A stretch of DNA of 64,000 nt from Methylobacterium iners (GTDB taxonomy: Bacteria; Pseudomonadota; Alphaproteobacteria; Rhizobiales; Beijerinckiaceae). Each line of letters begins with the position of its first letter. Within the stretch, counting starts at the first letter, position 1. The position numbers and the translations under genes were made by a program. The notes under the pieces are model-generated. The model saw nothing but the letters and a program-made list of their open reading frames with translations. It searched no databases and was not told where the DNA came from. Shown one piece after another: positions 35,548 to 51,935 of this stretch. The stretch spans positions 1-64,000 of the forward strand of contig NZ_BPQP01000027.1 of assembly GCF_022179305.1 (NCBI RefSeq), given 5' to 3'.

Positions 35548-36984
35548 TCAGCGGGGCCGGTTGACGTAGGCGGGCGTGAGGAGGGTCCGGCCCTCCCGCT
35601 CCCGTGTGGCGGTGTCGCGAACGAGCGGACCGATCGCGACGAGGGTCGCGAACAGGAGCGCGATCTCGATGTGGTAGACGATGAGGTAGCCGACGGCCGG
35701 GTCGCTCATGGCCTCGCCGAGCGCGCCCGAGGCCGAGAGGCTCGACCCGATGTCGCGGACGATGCCGCTCGCGGCGATGGCGATGCCCGCCGCGCTGGCC
35801 TGCACCGCGCCCCAGGCGCCGAGCGCCAGGCCCGTATCCTCCGGACCGGCCTTGGCCATGGAGGCGGTCAGCGTGCCGTGGGCGAAGAGACCGCCGCCCA
35901 GCCCGATCAGCATGACGCCGGTGGCGAAGAGCTGCGCCGAGGCCAGCGGCGCGGCGAAGATCACCGCCGAGAAGGCCGCGATGCCCACCACCGTCCCAGC
36001 CGCCGCGACGCGGAACGGATCGCCGCCGCGGTTGAGCCAGCGCGCCGCGAACAGAAGCCCGAGGCCGCCGCCGGCGGCCAGCATGGCGGTGAGCGCCGTC
36101 GTCGCCGCGACCGGCAGGTGCAGGATCTGGCCGCCATAGGGTTCGAGCAGGATGTCCTGCATCGAGAAGGCGGCGGTGCCGAGGCCCGTCGCGACGAGGC
36201 GACGCCGCGCCAGCCCGCTGCTGGCATAGGTTGCCCAGGATTCCGAGAAGCTGGGGCGCGGCAGCGCCCTCGCCGTCCGGCCGGGCTGTCGCGGCTCCTG
36301 CTTCCAGAGAGCGAGGCCGTTGAGGATGATGGTCACGAGGGCCGCGCCCTGGATCACCTGGATCAGCCGCACGGCCGAGAAATCCGCGAGGAGCAGGCCG
36401 AACACGATGGCGCTCGTCATCATGCCGGCCAGCAGCATCGCGCAGAGCAGCGCCACCACCCTCGGCCGGACATGGGCGGGGGCGAGGTCCGTCGCCAAGG
36501 CGAGGCCGACGGTCTGCACCGTATGGAGGCCGGAGCCCACGAGCACGAAGGCGAGCGCCGCGGCGATCTGGCCGATCCAGAGCGGCCCCGTCGTGTCGCC
36601 GGACAGGAGCAGCAGGGCGAACGGCATGATCGCGAGCCCGCCGAACTGCAGCAGCGTGCCGAACCAGATGTAGGGAACCCGCCGCCAGCCCAGCACCGAG
36701 CGGTGGTTGTCGGAGCGGAATCCGACGAGGGCCCGCAGGGGGGCGAAGACCAGAGGGAGCGACAGCATCACGGCCACGATCCAGGCCGGCACAGCGAGCT
36801 CGACGATCATCACCCGGTTGAGCGTCCCGATCAGCAGCACCGCGGCCATGCCGACGGTGACCTGGAACAGCGACAGCCGCAGCAGTCGGCCCATCGGCAG
36901 CTCCGGCGTCGCGGCATCCGCGAAGGGCAGGATGCCGGGGCCGAGGCGCATCAGGGCGCGGGCTGTGAGGTCCGCGACCTTCAT
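35548..36984 (-). CDS. lhaA: LhaA, LH1 assembly / PucC-family transporter
   Basis: 478 aa, about 12 membrane helices. PucC/LhaA signatures: LFQVTVGMAAVLLIGTLNRV near 39-58, FRSDNHRSVLGWRRVPYIW and MQDILLEPYGG. It assists LH1 antenna assembly, perhaps by delivering bacteriochlorophyll. It follows bchM with a 4-bp overlap (ATGA). Confidence 0.94.
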   Translation of the reverse strand: MKVADLTARALMRLGPGILPFADAATPELPMGRLLRLSLFQVTVGMAAVLLIGTLNRVMIVELAVPAWIVAVMLSLPLVFAPLRALVGFRSDNHRSVLGWRRVPYIWFGTLLQFGGLAIMPFALLLLSGDTTGPLWIGQIAAALAFVLVGSGLHTVQTVGLALATDLAPAHVRPRVVALLCAMLLAGMMTSAIVFGLLLADFSAVRLIQVIQGAALVTIILNGLALWKQEPRQPGRTARALPRPSFSESWATYASSGLARRRLVATGLGTAAFSMQDILLEPYGGQILHLPVAATTALTAMLAAGGGLGLLFAARWLNRGGDPFRVAAAGTVVGIAAFSAVIFAAPLASAQLFATGVMLIGLGGGLFAHGTLTASMAKAGPEDTGLALGAWGAVQASAAGIAIAASGIVRDIGSSLSASGALGEAMSDPAVGYLIVYHIEIALLFATLVAIGPLVRDTATREREGRTLLTPAYVNRPR

Positions 36985-37715
36985 CGCGATCCTCCCCCCA
37001 TTGCGGGGGGAGGAGTCATCCGCGAGAGCTCGATCGCGTTCGAGAGATAGAACCCGCTGTTCACCCGCTTCGTGCGCCCGACGGCGAAGCCGCCGAGCAC
37101 CGGCTCCCGCGCGATCCGGCGGCGCAGGCCCGCTTCGGTGATCGGCACGATGGCCGGGGCCCGGTCCGCCTTGGGGAAGAGCTTGCCGGCCGCGTGCATC
37201 AGCGTCAGCAGCGCGGTGCGAGGCGCCACCGTGAAGACGATCGACCTGTCGGTGCGAAGCCCGAGCTCGGCCAGCGCCCGGGCGATGTCCGGGCCGTTGT
37301 AGTGGATCAGCGAATCCATCGCGACGACGTGGTCGAAGCGGCCGAGCCAGGGGTCGAGCATGTCGCCGACCCGGAAATCGATGCGCCCTCCCCCGGGCAC
37401 CGCGCCGAGGCGCTCGCGGGCGAGGCCGATCAGCGTCGGCGACACGTCGATCGCGACGACCTCGGCGCCGCGGCGGGCGGCCTCGATGCTGAGCGCCCCG
37501 GTGCCGCAGCCGGCATCGAGCACGCGCCTGCCCGAGAGATCCTCCGGCAACCAGGAGAGAAGATTCGCCCGCATCGCGTCGCGGCCGGCCCGCACCGTGG
37601 CGCGGATCTTCGAGACCGGCGCGTCCGAGGTCAGCCGCGCCCAGGCATCGACCGCGGTGCGATCGAAATAGGTGGTGAGCTGGGTCCGGCGCTCGGTGTA
37701 GGAAGCGGTTGCCAT
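36981..37715 (-). CDS. bchM: Mg-protoporphyrin IX O-methyltransferase
   Basis: 244 aa from ATG 37715. SAM-binding motif VLDAGCGTGALSIEAARRGA near 66-85; C-terminal FYLSNAIELSR and RVNSGFY are family-typical. It methylates the C13 propionate before ring E formation by AcsF. The longer upstream frame is a bchL shadow. Confidence 0.95.
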   Translation of the reverse strand: MATASYTERRTQLTTYFDRTAVDAWARLTSDAPVSKIRATVRAGRDAMRANLLSWLPEDLSGRRVLDAGCGTGALSIEAARRGAEVVAIDVSPTLIGLARERLGAVPGGGRIDFRVGDMLDPWLGRFDHVVAMDSLIHYNGPDIARALAELGLRTDRSIVFTVAPRTALLTLMHAAGKLFPKADRAPAIVPITEAGLRRRIAREPVLGGFAVGRTKRVNSGFYLSNAIELSRMTPPPAMGGGSR

Positions 37716-37729
37716 GGCGCGGGGTCCGA

Positions 37730-42304
<4,575 letters not shown>

Positions 42305-42330
<26 letters not shown>

Positions 42331-43864
42331 CGTACAGAGTCTCGACGGTGATGAGCGCAAGCTCCCGCTCGCGGGCGAAGCGCTCGGTGTTCGCGCGGGC
42401 CTTGCCCCGCACGAAGAACGGGATCTTCTTCAGTTCCTTCTCGGCGTCGGCGGCCCAGGGCGCGGGGCCGGCGGGCGTGACGGTGATCGAGGTGACGGGC
42501 TCAGGCTCCGGTGCCGGACGCGGCTTGGCCCCGAGATGGGAGGGCGCCGCGTCGGCGTGGAACTCGGAATCCTCCCGGAACATGCCGATGAGGTGTTCCT
42601 CGAGGCCCATCATCAGGGGGTGGACCAGGGTGTCGAACAGGACGTTGGCGCCCTCGAACCCCATCTGCGGCGAGTGGCGCGCGGGGAAGTCCTGGACGTG
42701 GATCGGCGCGGAGATCACGGCGCAGGGCACGCCCAGCCGCTTTGCGATGTGGCGCTCCATCTGCGTGCCGAGCACGAGCTCCGGCTGCGCCGCCTGGATC
42801 GCCGCCTCGACGTCGAGGTAGTCGTCCGAGATCAGCGCCTCGATGCCGTGGGCTTCCGCCTCCGCCCGGACCTCGCGGGCGAATTCCCGGGTGTAGGTGC
42901 CCAGCCCCACGACCTTGAAGCCGATCTCGGTCGCGGCGACCCGCGCCAGCGCCAGGGCATGCGTGGCATCGCCGAAGATGAAGACCCGCTTGCCGGTGAG
43001 GTAGGTCGAGTCCACCGAGCGCGAATACCAGGGCAGGCGCGAGGGAGCGCCGGCGAGCACCGCCGCCGGATCGACCCCGGCCAGCACCGCGACTTCCTCG
43101 ACGAACCGGATCGTGGCCCTCACCCCGATCGGCACCGTCTCGACCATCGGCTGGCCGAAGGTCTTCTGGAGGTACTGCGCGGCGGCGCGCGCCACCTCGG
43201 GGTAGAGGACGATGTTGAAGTCGGCTTGCGCCAGGCGCCCGAGGTCGGACGGGCTCGCGCCGAGCGGCGCGACCACGTTCACGTCGATCCCGAGCCGGTC
43301 GAGCAGGCTCTTGATCTCGACGAGGTCGTCGCGGTGGCGGAAGCCGAGGGCCGTGGGCCCGAGGACGTTACAAAGGGGGCGCCGACCGTCGGCACGCTCG
43401 CGCGCGGTTCCTGAGGCGGGCGCTGGTCCAGACAGCGCACGCACCAGCCGGTAGAAGGTCTCCGAGGCGCCCCAGTTCTCTTTCTTCTGATAGGCCGGCA
43501 ATTCGAGCGGGATCACCGGGATCGGCAGGTTCAGCGCCTTCGCGAGCCCGCCCGGATCGTCCTGGATCAGCTCGGCCGTGCACGAGGCCCCGACGATCAT
43601 CGCCTCCGGCCGGAAGCGCTCGTAGGCCGCGGCGGCCGCGCTCTGAAAGATTTCGGCGGTGTCGGCGCCGAGGTCCCGGGCCTGGAAGGTGGTGTAGGTG
43701 ACGGGCGGGCGGGCGTCCCGCCGCTCGATCATCGTGAAGAGCAGGTCGGCGTAGGTGTCGCCCTGGGGCGCATGCAGCACGTAGTGCAGGCCGCGCATGG
43801 CGGTCGCGACGCGCATGGCGCCGATATGGGGCGGTCCCTCGTAGGTCCAGACGGTGAGCTGCAT
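42305..43864 (-). CDS. bchB: Protochlorophyllide reductase subunit B
   Basis: 519 aa from ATG 43864. Family N-terminus [20 protein letters not shown], a [15 protein letters not shown] cluster region near 95, and the C-terminal domain ending with [13 protein letters not shown]. Forms the catalytic heterotetramer with BchN. A Pro/Glu-rich linker (about 430-450) separates the core from the C-terminal domain. It starts 5 bp after bchN. Confidence 0.96.
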
Positions 43865-43869
43865 CGGCG

Positions 43870-45783
<1,914 letters not shown>

Positions 45784-45949
45784 CTACAACTTGAGCATTG
45801 CCAAAGCCAAATGAAGCGGTATCGTTCAGCCTAAGGCCCGCCTGAACGCCCAGGCAGCGTCAAGACACCAAGACGTCTGAGAACGCGAAGCTCGACATTC
45901 AACGATCGAGCCGAATCAAGAAGCCGTCAGCAGCATTGGGAGGGGTCCC

Positions 45950-46834
45950 ATGGATGACGTGAGTCGGTTCGGCGAGTGCTTCGCTCATGGTCGGTCCTCC
46001 CGCGAGGAGCCGAGCCAGTTCAAGGCGGAAGCGTTCCTGAAGCATGCCCGGGTCGAGCGGCCGGCGCATTGGCACGGCGACCTCGCGCAGGTCGTGGAGG
46101 CCGAGATCATCCCCCGCCTGATGCTGGCCCACCGGGCCGATCCGCGCACGGCGCGCCCCGCCATCCTCCCGACCACCGCGCAGATCGTCGCCTTCACCTC
46201 TCTGGTGCTGTCGCCCGGTTCCGAGGACGTCGAGTCGGAGATCGCGGCGCTGGTCGAGGACGGCCTCTCCCTCGACAGCCTGCTCCTCGATCTCCTCGCC
46301 CCCACCGCCCGGCACCTCGGCGTCCTCTGGGAGGAGGACCTCTGCGACTTCGCGGAGCTGACGGTGGCGGTCGGCCGCCTGCAGCGGATCATGCACGACC
46401 TCACCCTGCGCTTCGGCGGGGAGCCGGCCGGGCATTGCCACGGCCGCTCCATCCTGCTGCTGCCCTGCCCGGGCGAGACCCACAGCTTCGGCCTCGCGCT
46501 GATCGAGCGGTTCTTCCGCGAGGCCGGATGGGACGTGACGAGCGTCGCGCGCGATCCGGACCACGACCCGCTCCGGCTCGCCCGTGCCGAGTGGTACGAC
46601 GTGATCGGCCTCTCGGTCGGCTGCGAGACACTCCTGCCGGTGCTGAGACAGGCGGTGGGCGACCTGCGCCGGGTTTCGCGGAACCAGGGCGTTCGCGTCA
46701 TGGTTGGCGGCCCGATCCTCATCGACAATCCGGCCTATGTCGGTCTCGTGGGGGCCGACGCGACCGCCGCCGACGCCCGCTGCGCCATCACCGTTGCAGA
46801 AAGCTTGCTTGATCTGCCGGCCAGACCCTGTTGA
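45950..46834 (+). CDS. aerR: AerR/PpaA cobalamin-binding photosynthesis regulator
   Basis: 294 aa with a good GGGAGGGG ribosome site. The helical part carries LGVLWEEDLCDFAELTVAVG, and a B12-binding domain follows with GETHSFGL, where His178 fits the cobalt-ligand position (D/E-x-H-x-x-G), and VMVGGPILIDNP. AerR/PpaA proteins modulate CrtJ/PpsR according to light via cobalamin. Immediate neighbour and probable co-transcript of ppsR. Confidence 0.92.
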   Translation: MDDVSRFGECFAHGRSSREEPSQFKAEAFLKHARVERPAHWHGDLAQVVEAEIIPRLMLAHRADPRTARPAILPTTAQIVAFTSLVLSPGSEDVESEIAALVEDGLSLDSLLLDLLAPTARHLGVLWEEDLCDFAELTVAVGRLQRIMHDLTLRFGGEPAGHCHGRSILLLPCPGETHSFGLALIERFFREAGWDVTSVARDPDHDPLRLARAEWYDVIGLSVGCETLLPVLRQAVGDLRRVSRNQGVRVMVGGPILIDNPAYVGLVGADATAADARCAITVAESLLDLPARPC

Positions 46835-46870
46835 AAGACCGCTCCCCAAGACATCACGACGTGGTGATCA

Positions 46871-48328
46871 TTGACCAGCCTGGCGAGCCCTGCGCCGAAC
46901 GACGCGTTCGCGGCGCTCCGCAAAACACTCGGTCCCCTCGATGCTGAGGCGGCCGGGGTTCTCGTTGCGGCCGCAACGGATCTGTCCTTGGTGGTGGATA
47001 CGTCCGGCATCATCCGGGACGTCACCTTCGGCAGCCCGGACCTCGCGGGCGAAGGCTGCGAGACTTGGCTCGGCCGCCCCTGGATCGACACCGTCACGGT
47101 GGAGAGCCGGCCCAAGATCACGGCGCTCCTGAGGGATGCGGTGCCCGGCGCGGTGACGCGCTGGCGGCAGGTGAACCACCCCTCAGCCATCGGCGTCGAC
47201 CTGCCGGTGCGCTACTCCGCGATGCGGCTCGCCGACGGTGGCCCGATCATCGTGATCGGCCGGAACCTGCGGGCGATGGCCAACCTTCAGGTGAAGCTCG
47301 CGGAGACGCAGCAGGCCCTGGAGCGCGACTACCTGCGCATGCGCGGCGCCGAGACCCGCTACCGCCTGCTCTTCCAGCTCGCCGGCGAGCCCGTCCTCGT
47401 GGTCGACGCCGCGACCCGGCGCGTCACCGACGTCAACCCCGCCGCGGCCCGCCTGCTCGGCAAGCCCGAGAAGCGGATCGTCGGCCAGGACGCCGTCGAC
47501 CTGTTCGATTCCGCGAGCGCCCGGGAGCTCGGGTCGCTCTTCGCCGGCCTGCGCGTGACCGGCCAGGCCGGCGACCTCGTGGCCCGGCTCGGCAACGGCC
47601 GCGGCGAGACCCGCGTCGCGGCCTCCCTGTTCCGGCAGGAGACCGTGACGAACATCCTGCTGCGGCTGTCGTCCGCGGGTCCCGAGGCCTCGGAGCGCGG
47701 CCCGTCGCGGGCCCATGCCAGCGCGCTGGACGTCATCCACAGCCTTCCGGAAGGCTTCGTCGTCACCGATCCGAGCCGCCGGATCCTGGCCGCCAACGCC
47801 GCCTTCCTCGACCTCGTCCAGCTCGCCACCGAGGAGCAGGTGCGCGGCGAGCCGCTGGAACGCTGGCTCGGCCGGGAGGAAACCGAGGCTGCGGCCCTGT
47901 TCGCCACGCTCGGCCAGCACGGGTCGGTCCGCCACTTCGCCACTAGCCTGCGCGGCGAGTACGGCGGCCTCGAGGACGTCGAGGTCGCCGCCGTCTCGGT
48001 CGCCGGGGGCGGCCACCCCTGCCTCGGCTTCACGATCCGCGGGACGCCGCGACGGGCGGCGCCCGCCGTTAGCGGCGGACGCGAGCTGCCCCGCTCGGTC
48101 GAGCAGATGACCGAGCTCGTCGGCCGCGTCTCCATGAAGAATCTGGTCCGCGAATCCACCGACCTGATCGAGCGCCTCTGCATCGAGGCGGCTTTGCGCA
48201 TCACGCGCGACAACCGCGCCTCCGCCGCCGAGATGCTCGGCCTCAGCCGCCAGGGCCTCTACGCCAAGCTGCGCCGCTACGGCATCGGCGACCTGGACGG
48301 GCAGGAATCGGCCGAAGCCGATCGCTGA
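46871..48328 (+). CDS. ppsR: PpsR/CrtJ photosynthesis repressor
   Basis: 485 aa. PAS-type domains at about 30-135, 163-265 and 285-390, then a Fis-type helix-turn-helix at about 430-472 (AAEMLGLSRQGLYAKLRRYG). It represses bch, crt and puf promoters through TGT-N12-ACA. Cys437 sits beside the DNA-binding helix as in CrtJ/PpsR, but no Cys exists between residues 64 and 383, so the usual second redox Cys is missing. The start is TTG 46871, fixed by an upstream in-frame stop, with no clear ribosome site and a small inverted repeat (46853-46868) just before it. Confidence 0.93.
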   Translation: MTSLASPAPNDAFAALRKTLGPLDAEAAGVLVAAATDLSLVVDTSGIIRDVTFGSPDLAGEGCETWLGRPWIDTVTVESRPKITALLRDAVPGAVTRWRQVNHPSAIGVDLPVRYSAMRLADGGPIIVIGRNLRAMANLQVKLAETQQALERDYLRMRGAETRYRLLFQLAGEPVLVVDAATRRVTDVNPAAARLLGKPEKRIVGQDAVDLFDSASARELGSLFAGLRVTGQAGDLVARLGNGRGETRVAASLFRQETVTNILLRLSSAGPEASERGPSRAHASALDVIHSLPEGFVVTDPSRRILAANAAFLDLVQLATEEQVRGEPLERWLGREETEAAALFATLGQHGSVRHFATSLRGEYGGLEDVEVAAVSVAGGGHPCLGFTIRGTPRRAAPAVSGGRELPRSVEQMTELVGRVSMKNLVRESTDLIERLCIEAALRITRDNRASAAEMLGLSRQGLYAKLRRYGIGDLDGQESAEADR

Positions 48329-48471
48329 TTCGATCGGCGCCGCGACCGCATAGCCGCCGAACTACCACCCTCGGCGGGCCGGAGCTCCGGAAAGCGGCAC
48401 TATGGTTCATGGCGTGCTCTCGGCTTCGTGATCGCCACGTCATTCGCGATGGCGAGTCGCGGACGTGAGTG

Positions 48472-48489
48472 TGTAAACTAATCTTGACA
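48472..48489 (+). promoter_or_regulatory. PpsR/CrtJ operator upstream of bchG
   Basis: Exact TGT-N12-ACA (48472-48474 and 48487-48489), 31 bp before bchG. It probably controls bchG through bchP and possibly tspO. Confidence 0.8.
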
Positions 48490-48520
48490 CATCCGGGGGT
48501 GCATCCTTAGCCTTCGCTCC

Positions 48521-49405
48521 ATGGCAACGCCCGCACCGAGCGCCTTCATCGAGCTCCTGAAGCCGATCACGTGGTTCGCGCCCATGTGGGCCTTCGCCTG
48601 CGGCGTCGTCTCGTCGGGCGCGACGCCGAGCGGGCAATGGCCGGTGATCGCCGCGGGCGTGATCCTGGCTGGACCCTTGGTCTGCGCCACGAGCCAGGCA
48701 GCCAACGATTGGTTCGACCGTCACGTCGACGCGATCAACGAGCCGAACCGGCCGATCCCCTCGGGCCGCATCCCCGGCCGCTGGGGCCTCTACATCGCCG
48801 CGGCCTGGACCGTGCTCTCGCTTGGCGTCGCCGCCGTTCTCGGCCCCTGGGTACTCGGCGCCGCCCTGTTCGGGCTCGTCCTCGCCTGGATCTACTCGGC
48901 CCCGCCGATCCGCCTGAAGCGGAACGGCTGGTGGGGCAACGCGGCCTGCGGGCTCTGCTACGAGGGCCTGCCCTGGTTCACCGGCGCCGCCGTCATGGCG
49001 GCCGCCATGCCCGATCGCCGCGTCGTCGTGATCGCGCTGCTCTACGCGGTCGGCGCGCACGGCATCATGACCCTCAACGACTTCAAGTCGATCGAGGGCG
49101 ACCGGGCGCTCGGCCTGCGCTCGATCCCGGTTCAGATGGGCGCCGGCAACGCGGCCCTGTTCGCCTGCCTGGTGATGGCGCTGCCCCAGACGCTGGTGGT
49201 CTCGCTGCTGCTGATCTGGGAGCGGACGGGGTACGCCGCCGGCATTGCCGTGCTGCTGGCCGGACAGCTTGCCCTGATGGCCTATTTCCTCAAGGCGCCG
49301 CGCGAGCGGGCGGCCTGGTACAACGGCACCGGCACCACGCTCTACGTGCTCGGCATGCTGGTCGCGGCCTTCGCGCTGCGCCCCATCGTGCAGGGGGGCT
49401 TGTGA
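48521..49405 (+). CDS. bchG: Bacteriochlorophyll synthase
   Basis: 294 aa, about eight membrane helices of the UbiA family. The prenyl-diphosphate site NDWFDRHVDAINEPNRPIPS near 62-81 and the second site NDFKSIEGDRALGLRSIP near 186-203 are intact. It esterifies bacteriochlorophyllide with geranylgeraniol. The stop overlaps the next start by one base (TGATG). Confidence 0.96.
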   Translation: MATPAPSAFIELLKPITWFAPMWAFACGVVSSGATPSGQWPVIAAGVILAGPLVCATSQAANDWFDRHVDAINEPNRPIPSGRIPGRWGLYIAAAWTVLSLGVAAVLGPWVLGAALFGLVLAWIYSAPPIRLKRNGWWGNAACGLCYEGLPWFTGAAVMAAAMPDRRVVVIALLYAVGAHGIMTLNDFKSIEGDRALGLRSIPVQMGAGNAALFACLVMALPQTLVVSLLLIWERTGYAAGIAVLLAGQLALMAYFLKAPRERAAWYNGTGTTLYVLGMLVAAFALRPIVQGGL

Positions 49406-50739
49406 TGGCCTCCTTCGGCTGGCTCGCCATCGTACGGCTCGGCCTCGTCCAGACGGCGCTCGGCGCCGTCGTCGTGCTGATGACCTCGACGATCAACCGC
49501 GTGATGGTGGTGGAGCTGGCGCTGCCGGCCACGATACCCGGAGCCCTCGTTGCCCTGCACTACGCGGTGCAGGTGCTGCGCCCGCGCTGGGGCTACGGCT
49601 CCGATGTCGGCGGACGGCGCACGCCCTGGATCGTCGGCGGCATGGCCGCGCTGACGCTCGGCGGCTTCGGCGCCGCGGTCGCGACGGCGCTCATCGAGAC
49701 GCATCCGACCGCCGGCCTGGCGCTCGCCGTCCTCTCCTTCCTCACCGTCGGCATGGGCGCGGGTGCCGCGGGGACTTCGCTGCTGGTACTCCTCGCCACC
49801 GGCGTCGAGGCGCGCCGCCGGGGCGCGGCCGCGACTTTGGTCTGGGTGATGATGATCGCGGGCTTCGCGATCACCGCGCCGCTCGCCGGGCACTTCCTCG
49901 ATCCGTTCTCCGGCGCTCGGCTGGTGGCGGTGTCGGGCTCCGTCTCGCTGATCGCCTTCCTCGTGGCCTGCCTCGCCGTGCGCGGCGTCGAGCCCGCCTG
50001 CGCGCCGCTTGCCGACGCGGCTCGATCCGACAAAAAACCCTTCCTCGCCGTGCTGGCCAAGGTCTGGGCGGAGCCGGCCTCGCGCCGCTTCACGATCTTC
50101 ATCTTCGTGGCGATGCTGGCCTACAGCGCGCAGGAACTCATCCTGGAGCCCTTCGCCGGCCTCGTCTTCGCGATGACGCCGGGCGTCACGACGAAGCTCG
50201 CGGGCCTCCAGCACGGCGGCGTGCTTGCCGGCATGCTGTTCGTGGCCGGCGTCACCATGGGGATCGGCGGGCCGGTCCTCGGCTCCCTGAAGCTCTGGAC
50301 CGTGGTCGGCTGCCTCGGCTCGGGCGCCTCGCTGCTGGCCATTGCCGGGGGCGGTCTCTCCGGTCCGGACTTTCCCCTGAGGATCGCCGTCTTCGCGCTG
50401 GGTCTCTTCAACGGCATGTTCGCGGTGGCCGCCATCGGCTCGATGATGGGGCTCGCGGGCGCCGGCGGCGAGGCCGAGCGCGGCACCCGGATGGGGGTCT
50501 GGGGCGCGGCGCAGGGCGTCGCCTTCGGCGCCGGCGGATTTCTCGGCACGGTGGCCGTCGATCTGGCCCGCCTCGTCACGCCCGAAGCGGTCAATGCCTA
50601 CGCTGCGGTCTTCGCGGCCGAGGCGGCGCTGTTCGTCGTCGGCGCGGCGCTCGCCCTCTGGATCGAGCACGCTCCCGCGACGCGCACCCCGCGAGCCCTG
50701 AGGGCGCAGGCCGCGCTTCAGTTCGAACCCCGCTTCTGA
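49405..50739 (+). CDS. PucC-family (BCD) MFS protein of the bchG-bchP cluster
   Basis: 444 aa from ATG 49405, about 12 helices. Family motifs: VRLGLVQTALGAVVVLMTST, INRVMVVELALPATIPG, RPRWGYGSDVGGRRTPWIVGG and AQELILEPFAG. A second lhaA/pucC paralogue, the one usually placed between bchG and bchP (Rhodobacter orf428). It likely helps antenna assembly or pigment delivery. Confidence 0.92.
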   Translation: MASFGWLAIVRLGLVQTALGAVVVLMTSTINRVMVVELALPATIPGALVALHYAVQVLRPRWGYGSDVGGRRTPWIVGGMAALTLGGFGAAVATALIETHPTAGLALAVLSFLTVGMGAGAAGTSLLVLLATGVEARRRGAAATLVWVMMIAGFAITAPLAGHFLDPFSGARLVAVSGSVSLIAFLVACLAVRGVEPACAPLADAARSDKKPFLAVLAKVWAEPASRRFTIFIFVAMLAYSAQELILEPFAGLVFAMTPGVTTKLAGLQHGGVLAGMLFVAGVTMGIGGPVLGSLKLWTVVGCLGSGASLLAIAGGGLSGPDFPLRIAVFALGLFNGMFAVAAIGSMMGLAGAGGEAERGTRMGVWGAAQGVAFGAGGFLGTVAVDLARLVTPEAVNAYAAVFAAEAALFVVGAALALWIEHAPATRTPRALRAQAALQFEPRF

Positions 50740-50750
50740 GGGAGATCACC

Positions 50751-51935
50751 ATGGCCGAGCCTGAAACCTTCGACGTCGTGGTGGTCGGCGGCGGCCCGGC
50801 CGGCGCGACCGCCGCCACCGACCTCGCCCGGGTGGGCCGGCGGGTGCTCCTCCTCGACAAGCCGGGCCGGATCAAGCCCTGCGGCGGCGCGATCCCGCCG
50901 CGCCTGATCCGCGACTTCGCGATTCCCGACGACCTGCTGGTGGCCCGGGTGCGCTCGGCCCGGATGATCTCGCCCAAGGACAAGCGCGTCGACATGCCGA
51001 TCGGCGACGGCTTCGTCGGCATGGTCGACCGCGAGCATTTCGACCCCTGGCTGCGCAACCGCGCCGTGCTCGCCGGCGCGGAGCTGCGGGCGGCGACCTT
51101 CCAGCGGATCGCCCGCGAGGGTGACGGCCACGCGGTCGTCCACTTCACGGTGGACGGCGCGCCGGCGGAAGTCCGCACGCGCCTCGTGATCGGGGCCGAC
51201 GGCGCCAGCTCGCCGGTGGGCCGGGCCGAGATCCCGGGCCATGCCGCGATGAAGCAGGTCTTCGCCTATCACGAGATCGTCCGCCGGCCGGCCGACGGCA
51301 TCGGCGACGTCGAGGCCACCCGCTGCGACGTCTACTACCAGGGCAAGCACTCGCCCGATTTCTATTCCTGGGTCTTCCCGCACGGCGAGACCATCAGCAT
51401 CGGCACCGGCTCGGCGCGAAAAGGGTTTTCGCTGCGCAGCTCGATCCGGGCGCTGCGCGAGGCCACCGGCCTCGACGCCGGCGAGACCGTGAGGCGCGAG
51501 GGTGCGCCGATCCCGCTCAAACCCCTCAAGAAATGGGACAACGGCCGCGACGTGCTCCTCACGGGCGACGCCGCCGGCATCGTCGCGCCGGCCTCGGGCG
51601 AAGGCATCTACTACGCCATGCTCGGCGGGCGGCTCTCGGCCGAGGCGGCCAACGCCTTCCTGGCGACCGGCAAGGCCGGCGCGCTGGCCCAGGCCCGCCG
51701 CCGCTTCATGAAGCTGCATGGCCGGGTCTTCCTCATCCTCGGCATCATGCAATGGGTCTGGTACCGCAACGACGGCCTGCGCGAGCGCTTCGTCTCGATC
51801 TGCCGGGACAAGGACGTCCAGCAGCTCACCTGGGATTCCTACATGAACAAGGAACTGGTCCGCGCGAAACCCGCGGCCCATGCCCGGATCTTCTTCAAGG
51901 ACCTCGCCCACCTGTTCCGCTGGGTCTCGCCGTGA
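50751..51935 (+). CDS. bchP: Geranylgeranyl reductase
   Basis: 394 aa. FAD motif VVVVGGGPAGATAATDLARV near 8-27, RIKPCGGAIPPRL, and TGDAAGIVAPASGEGIYYAM. It reduces the geranylgeranyl tail of bacteriochlorophyll to phytyl. GGGAG lies before the ATG. The stop overlaps the tspO start by GTGA. Confidence 0.96.
   Translation: MAEPETFDVVVVGGGPAGATAATDLARVGRRVLLLDKPGRIKPCGGAIPPRLIRDFAIPDDLLVARVRSARMISPKDKRVDMPIGDGFVGMVDREHFDPWLRNRAVLAGAELRAATFQRIAREGDGHAVVHFTVDGAPAEVRTRLVIGADGASSPVGRAEIPGHAAMKQVFAYHEIVRRPADGIGDVEATRCDVYYQGKHSPDFYSWVFPHGETISIGTGSARKGFSLRSSIRALREATGLDAGETVRREGAPIPLKPLKKWDNGRDVLLTGDAAGIVAPASGEGIYYAMLGGRLSAEAANAFLATGKAGALAQARRRFMKLHGRVFLILGIMQWVWYRNDGLRERFVSICRDKDVQQLTWDSYMNKELVRAKPAAHARIFFKDLAHLFRWVSP

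Noticed and set aside
34882-37050. 722-codon open frame on the plus strand over puhA-lhaA
   Set aside because: Antisense to puhA and lhaA; composition is that of a GC-rich shadow frame.
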